Part shown: positions 34,318-47,219 of the stretch, piece after piece
Numbering within the stretch: position 1 is the first letter of the stretch
Layout of the letters: the number at the start of each line of letters is the position of its first letter
Source of the DNA: Caulobacter sp. 602-1
GTDB lineage: Bacteria; Pseudomonadota; Alphaproteobacteria; Caulobacterales; Caulobacteraceae
Reading direction: 5' to 3'
NCBI RefSeq assembly: GCF_003931565.1
Contig: NZ_RRYI01000006.1
Location: 293,604 to 357,603 of the forward strand
DNA: 64,000 nucleotides
Position numbers and translations under genes: made by a program
The notes under the pieces: model-generated
Seen by the model: only the letters and a program-made list of their open reading frames with translations
Told to the model about the DNA's origin: nothing
Databases searched by the model: none

Positions 34318-34538
34318 GACGAAGCCCCCTCTCCCTTGGATCCGCGCATCCAGCCCAGGATGAACCAGACGTGCGAGCCCAGGCCCGCGACGATGGCGCC
34401 CAGGAAGACCAGCCGAAGCCAGTCGATCCGCAGCGACACCGCGCCATAGATCGCGACGCCAGCCAGCACGAAGCAGACCGCGTTGATGACAAGCATCGCG
34501 GTCAGGCGCTTCTTCTGCAGGGCGGCGTCGGCGGTCAT
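34314..34538 (-). CDS. Small two-helix membrane protein between nuoE and nuoF (2)
   Basis: 74 residues. Two hydrophobic helices (about 13-31 and 39-62: LVFLGAIVAGLGSHVWFILGW) with a short basic N-terminus. Starts 1 nt after the nuoE stop and overlaps the next small gene by 4 nt. No family recognised. With its neighbour it may form a pair acting at the membrane near complex I. Confidence 0.75.
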   Translation of the reverse strand: MTADAALQKKRLTAMLVINAVCFVLAGVAIYGAVSLRIDWLRLVFLGAIVAGLGSHVWFILGWMRGSKGEGASS

Positions 34539-34539
34539 G

Positions 34540-35229
34540 TTAGGCGGTCGGCTCCGACTTCGCCTTGGAAGCCTTCGGCTTCTCGGGCAGGTTCGGGATC
34601 TTGATCTTCTTGGCGTACGAACCGTCGTACAGCTTCGGGTCGGTCAGGGTGTGGATCGCGCCCTTCGGCTCCGAGGCGCCGCGGCCGTCGTAGCTGCCAG
34701 GCTTCGGGTCCTTGCCGGCCGCGAAGTCGTCCAAGATCTGGGCCAGGCTCTCCGGCGTCAGGTCCTCGTAATAGTAATCATTGATCGCGGCCATCGGCGC
34801 GTTGCAGCACGCGCCCAGGCATTCGACCTCTTCCCAGCTGAACTTGCCGTCGGCCGAGACGTGGTTGGCGTCGCCGATCTTGGCCTTCAGCACGGCCTTC
34901 AGGTCCAGCGCGCCGCGCAGCTGGCACGGCGTGGTGCCGCACAGCTGCACGAAGGCGACCTTGCCGACGGGTTGCAGCTGGAACATCACGTAGAAGGTGG
35001 CCACTTCCAGCACGCGGATGACCGGCATCTCAAGCTGCTTGGCGATCTCCTGGATCGCCGGCTCGGAAATCCAGCCTTCCTGCTTCTGGGCCAGCCACAG
35101 CATCGGGATCACCGCCGACTGCTTGCGGGCGGCGGGATACTTGGCTTTCCACCAGTCGGCCTTGGCCTGGCTGTCCTTGGAAAAGGCGAAGCTGGCCGGC
35201 TGTTCCTTGGCGAGACGACGAACACTCAT
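34540..35229 (-). CDS. nuoE: NADH-quinone oxidoreductase subunit E
   Basis: [2Fe-2S] thioredoxin-fold subunit (cluster N1a). 229 residues, longer than the E. coli protein because of a Lys/Ser-rich C-terminal tail (KIPNLPEKPKASKAKSE). Cluster cysteines are in CGTTPCQLRG and ECLGACCNAP. Overlaps the SnoaL-like gene by 4 nt. Confidence 0.95.
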   Translation of the reverse strand: MSVRRLAKEQPASFAFSKDSQAKADWWKAKYPAARKQSAVIPMLWLAQKQEGWISEPAIQEIAKQLEMPVIRVLEVATFYVMFQLQPVGKVAFVQLCGTTPCQLRGALDLKAVLKAKIGDANHVSADGKFSWEEVECLGACCNAPMAAINDYYYEDLTPESLAQILDDFAAGKDPKPGSYDGRGASEPKGAIHTLTDPKLYDGSYAKKIKIPNLPEKPKASKAKSEPTA

Positions 35230-35558
35230 CGGGCGAAATCCACGCGGACGATCTTGTCGCCCTTGAAGGTGTAGATGGCGGCGACCTGGAACGGCGCGTC
35301 ACCGTTGCCGCGGTCGACATGCTCATGGTCGATCACGTTCGAACCAACCACGATGCGGTTCAGCAGCTTCGCCTGGTTCCTGGGGAATTCGGCGAAGGTC
35401 TTGGCGTAGAAGGCGCGATAGGCGTCGAGCCCCGTGCGCGCCACATCGCCGTTCAGCCCCGCGACGACGACGTCGTCTGCGAAGTGGGCGCAGTGCGCGT
35501 CCAGGTCCTGGGCGTTGTAGGCGTCCAGTTGAGCTTGGGCGATCGCTTCCAGGCTCAC
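35226..35558 (-). CDS. NTF2/SnoaL-like protein inside the nuo operon
   Basis: 110 residues. Pattern of the steroid delta-isomerase/SnoaL fold: [22 protein letters not shown], then [13 protein letters not shown], and a C-terminal beta strand block ending [16 protein letters not shown] start overlaps the nuoD stop (GTGA) and its stop overlaps nuoE (ATGA). No catalytic residues can be assigned, so enzyme or binding protein is open. Confidence 0.8.
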   Translation of the reverse strand: MSLEAIAQAQLDAYNAQDLDAHCAHFADDVVVAGLNGDVARTGLDAYRAFYAKTFAEFPRNQAKLLNRIVVGSNVIDHEHVDRGNGDAPFQVAAIYTFKGDKIVRVDFAR

Positions 35559-36805
35559 CGGTCGACCTCGCCGAACACGATGTCGAGCGAGCCCAGGATG
35601 GCCGAGACGTCGGCCAGCTGGTGGCCGCGATTCATCCAGTCCATGGCCGCCAGGTGCGAGAAGCCCGGCGCCTTGATCTTGCAGCGGTACGGCTTGTTCG
35701 TGCCATTGCTGACCAGGTAGACGCCGAACTCGCCCTTGGGCGCCTCGACCGCCGCGTAGACCTCGCCTTCCGGCGTCTTGAAGCCTTCGGTGTAGAGCTT
35801 GAAGTGATGGATCAGGGCTTCCATCGAGCGCTTCATCTCGGCGCGACGCGGCGGGCTGACCTTGTTGTCCTCGGTCAGCACCGGTCCCGGCGTGGCGCGC
35901 AGCATGGCGACGGCCTGCAGGATGATCTTCGTGGACTCACGCATCTCCTGCATGCGGCAGAGATAACGGTCGTAACAGTCGCCGTTCTTGCCCAGCGGGA
36001 TGTCGAACTCGAACTCGTTGTAGTTCTCGTACGGCTGGTTGCGGCGCAGGTCCCAGGCGATGCCCGAACCGCGCACCATCACGCCCGAGAAGCCCCAGGC
36101 CCAGGCGTCTTCCTTGGTCACGACGCCGATGTCGACGTTGCGCTGCTTGAAGATGCGGTTGTCGGTGATCAGGCCTTCGATGTCGTCGCAGATCTTGGGG
36201 AACGCCTTCGCCCAGGTCTCGATGTCGTCGATGAGGCTGGGGGTCAGGTCCTGGTGGACGCCGCCCGGACGGAAATAGTTGGCGTGCAGGCGAGCGCCGC
36301 AGGCGCGCTCGTAGAACACCATCAGCTTCTCGCGCTCCTCGAAGCCCCAGAGCGGCGGCGTCAAAGCGCCGACGTCCATGGCCTGGGTCGTCACGTTCAG
36401 CAGGTGATTGAGGATGCGGCCGATCTCGCAGAACAGCACGCGCACGATCTGGCCGCGCTTGGGCACCTCGACGCCCAGCAGCTTCTCGATGGCCAGGCAG
36501 AGCGCATGCTCCTGGTTCATCGGCGCCACATAGTCGAGGCGGTCGAAGTACGGGATGTTCTGCAGGTAGGTCCGCGCTTCCATCAGCTTCTCGGTGCCGC
36601 GATGCAGCAGGCCGATGTGCGGATCGACGCGTTCGACGATTTCGCCGTCCAGCTCCAGCACCAGGCGCAGAACGCCGTGCGCGGCCGGGTGCTGCGGGCC
36701 GAAGTTGATGTTGAACTTGCGGACGGGCGTTTCCGGGATCGCCGGAACCGTGGCCTCGTCACGGAAGAAGTCGGTCGCCGCGGCGGGCGCGTTCGTGCCA
36801 GTCAT
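35555..36805 (-). CDS. nuoD: NADH-quinone oxidoreductase subunit D
   Basis: 49-kDa-type subunit forming the quinone site. 416 residues; N-terminal [22 protein letters not shown] with the site histidines, [12 protein letters not shown], and the C-terminal DIVFGEVDR ending typical of the family. Starts 3 nt after nuoC; here C and D are separate genes. Confidence 0.97.
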   Translation of the reverse strand: MTGTNAPAAATDFFRDEATVPAIPETPVRKFNINFGPQHPAAHGVLRLVLELDGEIVERVDPHIGLLHRGTEKLMEARTYLQNIPYFDRLDYVAPMNQEHALCLAIEKLLGVEVPKRGQIVRVLFCEIGRILNHLLNVTTQAMDVGALTPPLWGFEEREKLMVFYERACGARLHANYFRPGGVHQDLTPSLIDDIETWAKAFPKICDDIEGLITDNRIFKQRNVDIGVVTKEDAWAWGFSGVMVRGSGIAWDLRRNQPYENYNEFEFDIPLGKNGDCYDRYLCRMQEMRESTKIILQAVAMLRATPGPVLTEDNKVSPPRRAEMKRSMEALIHHFKLYTEGFKTPEGEVYAAVEAPKGEFGVYLVSNGTNKPYRCKIKAPGFSHLAAMDWMNRGHQLADVSAILGSLDIVFGEVDR

Positions 36806-36808
36806 GAC

Positions 36809-37420
36809 TTAAGCGTCCCCTGCCCGCTTCTCGGCCTTCTCGTCGCCCGGCAGGGCGTACTTGGCGCCCTCCCACGGAGACAGGAAATCGAAAGCGCGGA
36901 ACTCGGTGATCTTGACGGGTTCGTAGACGACGCGCTTGAGTTCGTCGTCGTAGCGCACTTCCACATAACCCGTCATGGGGAAGTCCTTCCGCAGCGGATG
37001 GCCGTGGAAGCCATAGTCGGTCAGGATCCGGCGCAGGTCCGGATGGCCTTCGAAGAAGATGCCGAACATGTCGAACGCCTCGCGCTCGAACCAGTCGGCG
37101 ACCGGGAACACCGGCGTGGCGCTGGGAACCGGCGAGTCCTCGTCCGTCATCACCTTCAGGCGGATGCGCGTGTTCTTCACCATTGACAGCAGGTGATAGA
37201 CGACGTCGAAGCGCGCGGCGCGCTCCGGATAGTCCACGCCCGTCAGGTCGACCAGTTGGTGGAAGCGGCAGGCCGCGTCGTCGCGCAGGAAGGTCAGGGT
37301 CTCGACCACAGTCGCGGCCTTGGCCACGATCGTCAGCTCGCCGAACGCCACCGAATGGCCCAGCACGCCGGGCGCGCGGGCGACGATGTCCTGGCCCAGG
37401 GCCTCGAGGTCTTGGCTCAT
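36809..37420 (-). CDS. nuoC: NADH-quinone oxidoreductase subunit C
   Basis: 30-kDa-type hydrophilic subunit. 203 residues with the signature [15 protein letters not shown] and [23 protein letters not shown] overlaps nuoB stop (ATGA). Confidence 0.96.
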   Translation of the reverse strand: MSQDLEALGQDIVARAPGVLGHSVAFGELTIVAKAATVVETLTFLRDDAACRFHQLVDLTGVDYPERAARFDVVYHLLSMVKNTRIRLKVMTDEDSPVPSATPVFPVADWFEREAFDMFGIFFEGHPDLRRILTDYGFHGHPLRKDFPMTGYVEVRYDDELKRVVYEPVKITEFRAFDFLSPWEGAKYALPGDEKAEKRAGDA

Positions 37421-37998
37421 CGCTCGATCGTCCCCGTGCGACGGATCTTCTTCTGGAGCTGCAGCACGCCGTAGACCAGAGCCTCGGCCGTCGGCGGACA
37501 GCCCGGCACGTAGATGTCGATCGGCACGACGCGATCGCAGCCGCGTACGACGCTGTAGCTGTAATAGTAGTAGCCGCCGCCATTGGCGCAGCTGCCCATC
37601 GAGATGACGTAGCGGGGCTCTGGCATCTGGTCGTAGACCTTGCGCAGAGCCGGAGCCATCTTGTTGGTCAGGGTGCCGGCGACGATCATCACGTCCGACT
37701 GACGCGGGCTGGCGCGCGGCGCGAAGCCGAAGCGCTCCAGGTCATAGCGCGGCATGGCCGAGTGCATCATCTCGACCGCGCAGCACGCCAGGCCGAACGT
37801 CATCCACATCAGCGAGCCGGTGCGCGCCCACGTGATCAGGTCGTCGGCCGCAGCCGTGATGAAACCCTTGTCGGCCAGCTGTTGCGAGACGCCGTCGAAG
37901 AACGGGTCATGCAGCTTGGGGTCATAACCCTCGACCGTCGAACGGCCGCCGGACAGCGCCGGAACCGAGGACGAGTTGGCGGGAACGATCACTCCCAT
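37417..37998 (-). CDS. nuoB: NADH-quinone oxidoreductase subunit B
   Basis: Carries the terminal [4Fe-4S] cluster N2 next to quinone. 193 residues from the ATG at 37998 ([12 protein letters not shown]), overlapping nuoA by 10 nt. Cluster ligands in [17 protein letters not shown] and VPGCPP. Confidence 0.97.
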   Translation of the reverse strand: MGVIVPANSSSVPALSGGRSTVEGYDPKLHDPFFDGVSQQLADKGFITAAADDLITWARTGSLMWMTFGLACCAVEMMHSAMPRYDLERFGFAPRASPRQSDVMIVAGTLTNKMAPALRKVYDQMPEPRYVISMGSCANGGGYYYYSYSVVRGCDRVVPIDIYVPGCPPTAEALVYGVLQLQKKIRRTGTIER

Positions 37999-38366
37999 TC
38001 GAGGGCGCCCTTCTTCCATTCGTAGATAAAGCCGACGGTCAGCACGCCCAGGAAGGTCATCATCGACCAGAAGGCGAACTGGGCCACGTCGTGCGGCAGC
38101 TTCATCAGCGTGACCGCCCAGGGGAACAGGAACGCGACTTCCAGGTCGAAGATGATGAAGAGGATCGACACCAGATAGAACCGGACGTCGAACTTCATGC
38201 GCGCGTCGTCGAAGGCGTTGAAGCCGCATTCGTACGCGGACAGTTTTTCCGGGTCCGGCGCCTTCGGCGCGAGCACGGCGGCCGCCAGAATGAAGACGAT
38301 GCCGATGGCCGCCGCGATCCCTAGGAAGATCACGATCGGCAGGTACTGGAGAAGGAAGGCGGTCAT
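37989..38366 (-). CDS. nuoA: NADH-quinone oxidoreductase subunit A
   Basis: Three-helix membrane subunit. 125 residues with the conserved loop [21 protein letters not shown] and acidic helix [15 protein letters not shown]. First gene of the operon; promoter immediately upstream. Confidence 0.96.
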   Translation of the reverse strand: MTAFLLQYLPIVIFLGIAAAIGIVFILAAAVLAPKAPDPEKLSAYECGFNAFDDARMKFDVRFYLVSILFIIFDLEVAFLFPWAVTLMKLPHDVAQFAFWSMMTFLGVLTVGFIYEWKKGALEWE

Positions 38367-38392
38367 GACAGCCCTTGGCTTGAATCGAGCGG

Positions 38393-38421
38393 GTTGTAGC
38401 CCACTGTCGCCAGCGCTTCAA
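38393..38421 (-). promoter_or_regulatory. Predicted nuoA promoter, Caulobacter housekeeping type
   Basis: Minus strand -35 TTGAAGC (38415-38421), 14-nt spacer, -10 GCTACAAC (38393-38400), an exact match to the published Caulobacter -10 pattern GCTANAWC. The leader before nuoA would be only about 20 nt. The rest of 38422-38600 shows no supportable gene, but carries a CCAAGGCTTTGG element (38491-38502). Confidence 0.65.
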
Positions 38422-38600
38422 ACACCCCGAAGCACATTGAGAAACGATCGCAACTGGAGCTGTTTCCGCTAACGGCGATCGATTGCGCGCCAAGGCTTTG
38501 GCGAATGCCTGAAAGGACCGGCGCGGCGCTGCCGCTCCGCTCCATCCACATGAAATCACCCAGGCCCGGCGGGCTATTTGACGCTTCTTCGATATGGCCG

Positions 38601-38629
38601 TTGACACGAGTCTTCGCCCGACATATCAG
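38601..38629 (+). promoter_or_regulatory. Predicted tRNA-Asp promoter with GANTC site
   Basis: TTGACA (38601-38606), 17-nt spacer, TATCAG (38624-38629), about 50 nt before the first tRNA-Asp. The spacer contains GAGTC (38608-38612), a site for the cell-cycle methyltransferase CcrM. Confidence 0.6.
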
Positions 38630-38679
38630 ACGCCCCTCGCCGCAGGGCGGGTCGCACTTTCGCTTCGGCGAAGGGATAT

Positions 38680-38756
<77 letters not shown>

Positions 38757-38827
38757 CCCCTTGAAAAAGGGGTAGGACCGCACCCTCCCCTCGGTCTACG
38801 GACGACCGTCGCGCCCAGGCGCACGAC

Positions 38828-38904
<77 letters not shown>

Positions 38905-38986
38905 CCGTCCGGTGGTTCTTCCTCTCAAATCGACAATGGCTTCGGCAACGACTTGAGTTGCCGTATTCGCACGCCATGTAGCGGAC

Positions 38987-39979
38987 ATGACATCCGCTTA
39001 CCCGCCGTTCTCCGTCCTCGACCTCGCGCCCGTTCCGCAAGGAACGCCCGTCGGCCAAGCCCTCGAAAACAGTCTGGATCTGGCGCGACACGCCGAATCT
39101 CTCGGCTTCCACCGCTACTGGCTTGCCGAACATCACAACATGCCCGGAATCGCCTCGGCCGCGACGGCGGTCGTTATCGGCTACGTGGCCGGCGGCACGA
39201 CGACGATTCGGGTCGGTTCGGGCGGCGTCATGCTGCCCAACCACGCACCGCTGATGGTCGCCGAACAGTTCGGCACCCTCGCCGCCCTCTATCCGGGCCG
39301 AATCGATCTGGGCCTGGGCCGCGCGCCGGGCACGGATCAGGCCACGATGCGGGCCCTGCGCCGCTACGCCGGGGCGGTCGATTCGTTCGCCCAGGACGTC
39401 GTCGAGCTGCAGCACTGGTTCAAGCCGGCCGATCCGGATCAGAGCATCCGCGCCGTGCCCGGCGAAGGCCAGGACGTGCCGATCTGGCTGCTGGGCTCCT
39501 CGACCTGGGGCGCGCAGCTGGCCGCTGCCCTGGGCCTGCCGTTCGCCTTCGCCGCCCACTTCGCGCCCGACTCCTTGCTGGACGCCCTCCTGCTCTATCG
39601 TCGCCACTTCAAGCCGTCGGAGGTGTTGGACAAGCCCTACGCCATGGTCTGCATCGGCGTCTGCGCCGCCGACACCGACGCCGAAGCGACTCGTCTGGCG
39701 ACCTCGACGCAGCAGCAGTTCCTGGCTTTGCGACGCGGTCGCCCGGGGCTGCTGCCGCCGCCGGTCGACGATATCCGTGAGCACGCCTCCCCCGCCGAGC
39801 TGGCGGGCCTGGATCACACTTTCCAATACTCGGCGATCGGCTCGCCCGAGACCGTGAAGCGCAAGATCGATCAAGTGCTGAAGCTGACGGAGGCCGACGA
39901 GCTGATGTTCGCCTCGCAGATCTACGACCACGACGCCCGCAAGCGCAGCTACGCTATCCTGGCGAGCCTGAAAGCCTAG
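38987..39979 (+). CDS. Luciferase-like (LLM) flavin-dependent oxidoreductase
   Basis: 330 residues, TIM-barrel flavin enzyme of the bacterial luciferase family. Family motifs: [12 protein letters not shown] at the N-terminus, [38 protein letters not shown] and [15 protein letters not shown]. This fits the MsnO8/YhbW subgroup that uses F420 or FMN; the substrate is unknown. Single gene; its stop overlaps the convergent glycosyltransferase stop by 4 nt. Confidence 0.88.
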   Translation: MTSAYPPFSVLDLAPVPQGTPVGQALENSLDLARHAESLGFHRYWLAEHHNMPGIASAATAVVIGYVAGGTTTIRVGSGGVMLPNHAPLMVAEQFGTLAALYPGRIDLGLGRAPGTDQATMRALRRYAGAVDSFAQDVVELQHWFKPADPDQSIRAVPGEGQDVPIWLLGSSTWGAQLAAALGLPFAFAAHFAPDSLLDALLLYRRHFKPSEVLDKPYAMVCIGVCAADTDAEATRLATSTQQQFLALRRGRPGLLPPPVDDIREHASPAELAGLDHTFQYSAIGSPETVKRKIDQVLKLTEADELMFASQIYDHDARKRSYAILASLKA

Positions 39980-41187
39980 TGGTCCCTTTGAGGGGCCACG
40001 CCGCCGAAGGCGCTGCGCCCCGTCAAGCCGCCATAGATGGCGCAAAGCTGACGGAACACCGCGTCCCAGCCATGCCGTTCGACGGCCCGGCGGCGAGCGG
40101 CGGCGCCCACGGCGGCCAGGTCACGGGCGAACAAGGCCTCGATCGCTTCGGCGAAGGCGGCGGGTTCGGACCGTGTCGCCAGCTGACCGACTTCTTGGTC
40201 GACCGACTCGGCCACCCCGCCGGCGGCGACGCCGACTACGGGCAGACCGCAGGCCATGGCTTCCAGAACGATCAGACCGAACGGCTCGTTGTCATTGGCG
40301 TGGACGAAGGCGTCGCAGCTGGCGAGCACGCCGGCCAGTTCGGCCGGGTCGCGGACATAGTCCAGGCAGAGGGCGCGATCGCTGACGGGGGCGCCGCCGC
40401 CCGCGCCGACGAACAGCAGCTTGTAGGGCGCGCCCAGCCGCTCGACCGCGCCGACCAGGACGTCCAGCCGCTTCTCGCGGGCCGGACGGCCGGCGAAGAC
40501 CAATAGCCGCTCATCGGGCGCGAGGCCCAGGCGGCGGCGCAGAGCGTCGCGACCCGCTCGGGCTGGATGGAAAAGCTCGGTGTCCACGCCCAACGGCAGA
40601 CCGATGGCGTTATGCACCCCGGCCTCGATCAGCCGGCCGGCGATGAAGCGGCTCGGCGCCACGGCCTGGTCGAACTGGCGATAGATCGCCGCCCAGCGCT
40701 TCTGAACCGGCTTTTCAGCCCACTCGCCGATATGCAAAGCCGCCAGGGCGCCCAGATCGGTGTGGCAGAAACCGACGACCGGCACGCCGAGCGCGTCGCC
40801 GGCGCGTAGCGCCGCCAAGCCCGGCGTATAGGGGTCGCCCGCCTCGATGATGTCGGGACGCTGGCGGATCAGACGGTCCATCCAGGCGGCCTTGACCACG
40901 GGCCAGCGATAGCCGGCTCCAAACGGCAGCGGCGCGGCATAGATCGAGACTCGCCCCCGCCCGTCATAGGAATCGCGCGCGCCCGGCACCACCAGCGTAT
41001 GGCGAACATCCGGACGGTTTGCGGCCAGCCATGCGCGCTTCGAAGCCAGATAGCGACGCACGCCGCCGCTGCGCGGCGCGTACAGCATCGTGGTGTCGAC
41101 GAGACGGACCGCGTCGTCAGTTGACGGAGCAATATCGGAGGGAAAACCGCGCAGGCCGACCGGCCGGGTCGATCTCGTATCCGTCAC
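39976..41187 (-). CDS. GT4-type glycosyltransferase
   Basis: 403 residues, GTG start with GAGGA 7 nt upstream. GT-B fold: N-terminal [11 protein letters not shown] loop, central [21 protein letters not shown] (family group 1 donor domain start), and the EX7E-type motif [20 protein letters not shown]. It probably transfers a sugar from a nucleotide donor at the inner membrane face; the acceptor is unknown. No polysaccharide cluster nearby. Confidence 0.88.
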   Translation of the reverse strand: MTDTRSTRPVGLRGFPSDIAPSTDDAVRLVDTTMLYAPRSGGVRRYLASKRAWLAANRPDVRHTLVVPGARDSYDGRGRVSIYAAPLPFGAGYRWPVVKAAWMDRLIRQRPDIIEAGDPYTPGLAALRAGDALGVPVVGFCHTDLGALAALHIGEWAEKPVQKRWAAIYRQFDQAVAPSRFIAGRLIEAGVHNAIGLPLGVDTELFHPARAGRDALRRRLGLAPDERLLVFAGRPAREKRLDVLVGAVERLGAPYKLLFVGAGGGAPVSDRALCLDYVRDPAELAGVLASCDAFVHANDNEPFGLIVLEAMACGLPVVGVAAGGVAESVDQEVGQLATRSEPAAFAEAIEALFARDLAAVGAAARRRAVERHGWDAVFRQLCAIYGGLTGRSAFGGVAPQRDH

Positions 41188-41207
41188 ACCGATTCCTCAT
41201 CGCAACT

Positions 41208-41405
41208 CTAGGCCCCCCATTCGGCCCTGGAACGATAAAGCTTTTGCGACATTCGCGGTTCCTCGCCGTTCCCGGACGAATTCAGGGGCACACCGCGTCG
41301 CCCAAGAGCTTCTCGCAACAGTACTTCTACCTCAGCATTCACGCTACGCAACTCGGCGTTTGCGAGACGCTCGACGGCGGCCAGCGCCTCCGGGCGCACG
41401 CGCAT
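41208..41405 (-). CDS. Arc-like ribbon-helix-helix protein
   Basis: 65 residues from the ATG at 41405; the frame is open further up into the tRNA-Val and residues before that ATG (PAFL) also look RHH-like, so the real start may be an upstream non-ATG codon. The body FLMRVRPEALAAVERLANAE then RSVNAEVEVLLREAL matches Arc/CopG-type DNA-binding domains (beta strand, helix, helix starting with a conserved Asn-Ala-Glu). It lies 20 nt before the glycosyltransferase gene and could regulate it. No toxin gene is adjacent. Confidence 0.6.
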   Translation of the reverse strand: MRVRPEALAAVERLANAELRSVNAEVEVLLREALGRRGVPLNSSGNGEEPRMSQKLYRSRAEWGA

Positions 41406-41460
41406 CAGGAATGCGGGGCCGGACGCGGGGAGACTGTACCGATGATCAAGGGAGACAAGG

Positions 41461-41535
41461 TGGTGGGCAGTGAGGGGATCGAACCCCCGACCCTCTCGGT
41501 GTAAACGAGACGCTCTACCGCTGAGCTAACTGCCC
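41461..41535 (-). tRNA. tRNA-Val (TAC)
   Basis: 75 nt including encoded CCA. Acceptor GGGCAGT/ACTGCCC, anticodon stem CTCG...CGAG with anticodon TAC, T loop GTTCGATCC. Confidence 0.96.
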
Positions 41536-41580
41536 TCTGGGCCGGCGCTTTTAGCCGGAGCCGAGGCCTACGCATAGCGC

Positions 41581-41621
41581 AAAACGAAGGGGCGGAGCGC
41601 CAGTCTCCGACGCCCCGCCCC
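41581..41621 (-). terminator. Terminator after the HU gene
   Basis: Stem GGGGCGG/CCGCCCC with an imperfect inner part (41589-41621), followed on the minus strand by TTCGTTTT. Confidence 0.7.
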
Positions 41622-41642
41622 TCTTAAGCGGAGAAACTGGTT

Positions 41643-41921
41643 TTAGCCGTTCAGCGAGGACTTCAAGCCTTCGCCGACCTGGAAGCGCGCGGTCTTCGAC
41701 GCGGGACGGTTCACCGTCTCGCCCGTGCGCGGATTGCGGGCAGTGCCGGCGGCGCGCGTCACGGCCTTGAAGGTGCCAAAGCCGACCAGGCGAACGTCGG
41801 AGCCCGACTTCAGCGAGTCGGTGACGGCGTCGATAAAGGCTTCCAGAGCGTCCTTGGCCTGGTTCTTGTTGATGCCCGCCTTCTCGGCGATCGCCGTAAC
41901 GAGCTCGGCTTTAGTGGTCAT
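41643..41921 (-). CDS. hup: DNA-binding protein HU
   Basis: 92 residues. Nucleoid protein of the HU/IHF family: MTTKAELVTAIAEKAG start, VGFGTF and the DNA-binding arm ARNPRTGETVNRPASKT. GGGAG lies just upstream. Follows lon's upstream neighbour position as in other proteobacteria (lon-hup order). Confidence 0.96.
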   Translation of the reverse strand: MTTKAELVTAIAEKAGINKNQAKDALEAFIDAVTDSLKSGSDVRLVGFGTFKAVTRAAGTARNPRTGETVNRPASKTARFQVGEGLKSSLNG

Positions 41922-41977
41922 GTTTTTCTCCCAGCCTGAGCAGCCCCGTTTATTGCTTACGGCGCTTGGCTCAGCGG

Positions 41978-42007
41978 GGATTATGGCGGCTGAAAAAGCC
42001 CCGTCAA
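41978..42007 (-). promoter_or_regulatory. Predicted HU promoter
   Basis: Minus strand TTGACG (42002-42007), 18-nt spacer, TAATCC (41978-41983). It starts immediately after the lon terminator hairpin. Confidence 0.55.
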
Positions 42008-42013
42008 ACGAGA

Positions 42014-42038
42014 GCGGCGCGGGAATCTCCCGCGCCGC
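42014..42038 (-). terminator. Hairpin after lon
   Basis: Perfect 11-bp stem GCGGCGCGGGA/TCCCGCGCCGC with a 3-nt loop, 26 nt after the lon stop. Only TCTCGTTTG follows, so intrinsic termination would be partial. Confidence 0.6.
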
Positions 42039-42063
42039 CTAAGTTATCAACGATTAGTTGCGT

Positions 42064-44463
<2,400 letters not shown>

Positions 44464-44585
44464 GTGCTCAATACTCCCGGCCTCGGCGCTTTCCAACGCC
44501 TGGCCATGCGGGCCGCCGTAACACCAGACGATGCGCCTGAGTCGAACGACCCGTCCGCCCGGGACTGGGCGGATGGTCGTTATTT

Positions 44586-44613
44586 ATGTGGACGTTTTAC
44601 AACAGGGTTCAAG
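44586..44613 (-). promoter_or_regulatory. Predicted heat-shock-type lon promoter
   Basis: Minus strand CTTGAA (44608-44613), 16-nt spacer, CCACAT (44586-44591). The CTTGAA box fits sigma-32 promoters and lon is heat-inducible in Caulobacter; the -10 is a weaker match. Leader about 115 nt. The rest of 44614-44800 contains a CTTGAG/CTCAAG repeat (44721-44741) and no gene. Confidence 0.4.
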
Positions 44614-44802
44614 CGCGCTCGCCTGAGAGCGGCGACAAGTCGCGTGCGACCGGTGAAGCTGGCGCCCTTATGCCCCTACATCCCGAAAGCGGGGCAAGTT
44701 CGCCCAAGGCTCGGACTTTTCTTGAGTTTCGCTCGCTCAAGCTGACAGTGGCGCCGAAGCCTCACGGGTCGTCCAACAGGTTTACGATGACCCCCGATCC
44801 AC

Positions 44803-44840
44803 GAAAAAGGCGCGCCTTTATCCAAAAAAGGCGCGCCTCG
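44803..44840 (-). terminator. Terminator after clpX built from two identical palindromes
   Basis: AGGCGCGCCT occurs at 44808-44817 and 44829-44838; each is itself palindromic and the two copies pair to form a stem of at least 12 bp including flanking A/T. On the minus strand a TTTTT run follows. Confidence 0.8.
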
Positions 44841-44863
44841 ATTTCGCGATGAAGCTTGCAGGG

Positions 44864-46126
<1,263 letters not shown>

Positions 46127-46404
46127 GATCGCTTCTCACACTATGGCGTCTCACGGCTTAACGCCGCGACGCCCCTCCGAGCGCATACACCGCCACCGAA
46201 GCAGACAGGATATACGCCGGGAGTTGTCTAATCCTTGACATTCCCCGATCCGGGCGCGGTTCACAACCCTTCGCGGCTCCTTTGAAGCCTCAAACGTCCA
46301 AACCGGCCGGTTCGTGTCATGGCCTCGTCATCTAATTTGGGCGATTGGCGCGCCGGCGCAAGCGGCGAGCGTCTTGGGCCTTACCGCCGCCGGAGGAACC
46401 CCTT

Positions 46405-46461
46405 ATGACGAGGCGAGGAATCGCATGGGAGGTCGAGCGCGGCAGCGCGCTCTTGGGATGA
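46405..46461 (+). CDS. Possible 18-residue leader ORF before the HAD gene
   Basis: ATG at 46405 with GGAGG 8 nt upstream, 18 codons (MTRRGIAWEVERGSALLG), TGA at 46459-46461. The next ATG, in the same frame, is 3 nt later at 46465 and is the first candidate start of the HAD phosphatase. The ribosome site here is better than any seen for the HAD gene. The rest of 46127-46404 shows no gene. Confidence 0.35.
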   Translation: MTRRGIAWEVERGSALLG

Positions 46462-46464
46462 TCA

Positions 46465-47136
46465 ATGGGTAGGCGTTCGTGGATGGCCAAGGGTTTGAGC
46501 GCGTCGCGCCCGATGACCGGCGAGATGGGCCACGAGCCCGCGCTCGTGGCCTTCGACTTCGACGGCACACTGACGGTCAAGGACAGCTTCAACGCCTTTC
46601 TGAAATGGCGCGCGGGCCGGCGCTGGACGCGCGGCGTTATCCGCCTGACCCCATCGCTGATCACCTACGTGTTCGACCGCAACCGCGCCAAGCTCAAGGC
46701 CGCCGCGGTCCGCGAGTTCATGCGGGGCGCGACGGTCACGCAGATCGAGACCGACGCCCGCGCCTTCGCCGAAACTCACGCCCGCGCCCTGCTGCGTCCC
46801 GACGCCCTGGCCGTCTGGCGTGCGTGGCGAGCCAGGGGCGCGAAGCTTGTTATCGTCACGGCCTCGCCCGAGATCACCGTCGCGCCCTTCGCTCGGGGCC
46901 TCGGCGCGGACATGTTGATCGGCACGCGCCTGATGACCAATGAAGACGGCCGCATTCTGGGCGGGCTCGATGGGAACAACTGCCGGGCCAAGGAGAAGGT
47001 GCAGCGCTTGCGCGAGGTCTTCGGCCCTGACGTGCACCTGACGGCCGCCTATGGCGACACCTCCGGCGACACCGAGATGCTCGCGATCGCCGACGAAAAG
47101 GGCTACCGCGTCTTTCGAGGCAAGCCCGCGACCTGA
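46465..47136 (+). CDS. HAD superfamily phosphatase, subclass IB
   Basis: Up to 223 residues; ATGs at 46465, 46483, 46513 and 46525 are in frame and the last (MGHEPALVAFDFDGTLTVKD) gives the conserved N-terminus, so the true start is uncertain. Motif I FDFDGTLTVKD, motif II VIVTASPE, motif III/IV YGDTSGDTEMLAIA. Substrate unknown. It lies between clpX and clpP on the opposite strand, with a shared terminator before clpP. Confidence 0.8.
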   Translation: MGRRSWMAKGLSASRPMTGEMGHEPALVAFDFDGTLTVKDSFNAFLKWRAGRRWTRGVIRLTPSLITYVFDRNRAKLKAAAVREFMRGATVTQIETDARAFAETHARALLRPDALAVWRAWRARGAKLVIVTASPEITVAPFARGLGADMLIGTRLMTNEDGRILGGLDGNNCRAKEKVQRLREVFGPDVHLTAAYGDTSGDTEMLAIADEKGYRVFRGKPAT

Positions 47137-47164
47137 GCGGATTTGTCGCAGGCGAAGAGACAAC

Positions 47165-47202
47165 AAAAAAGCCGCCGATCCCAAGATCGGCGGCTTTCTC
47201 GT
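47165..47202. terminator. Bidirectional terminator between HAD gene and clpP
   Basis: Perfect 10-bp stem GCCGCCGATC/GATCGGCGGC with a CCAA loop (47171-47194), an A6 run on one side and TTTCTCGTTT on the other, so it can serve both convergent genes. Confidence 0.9.
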
Positions 47203-47219
47203 TTCAGCGGAGCTTTCGC

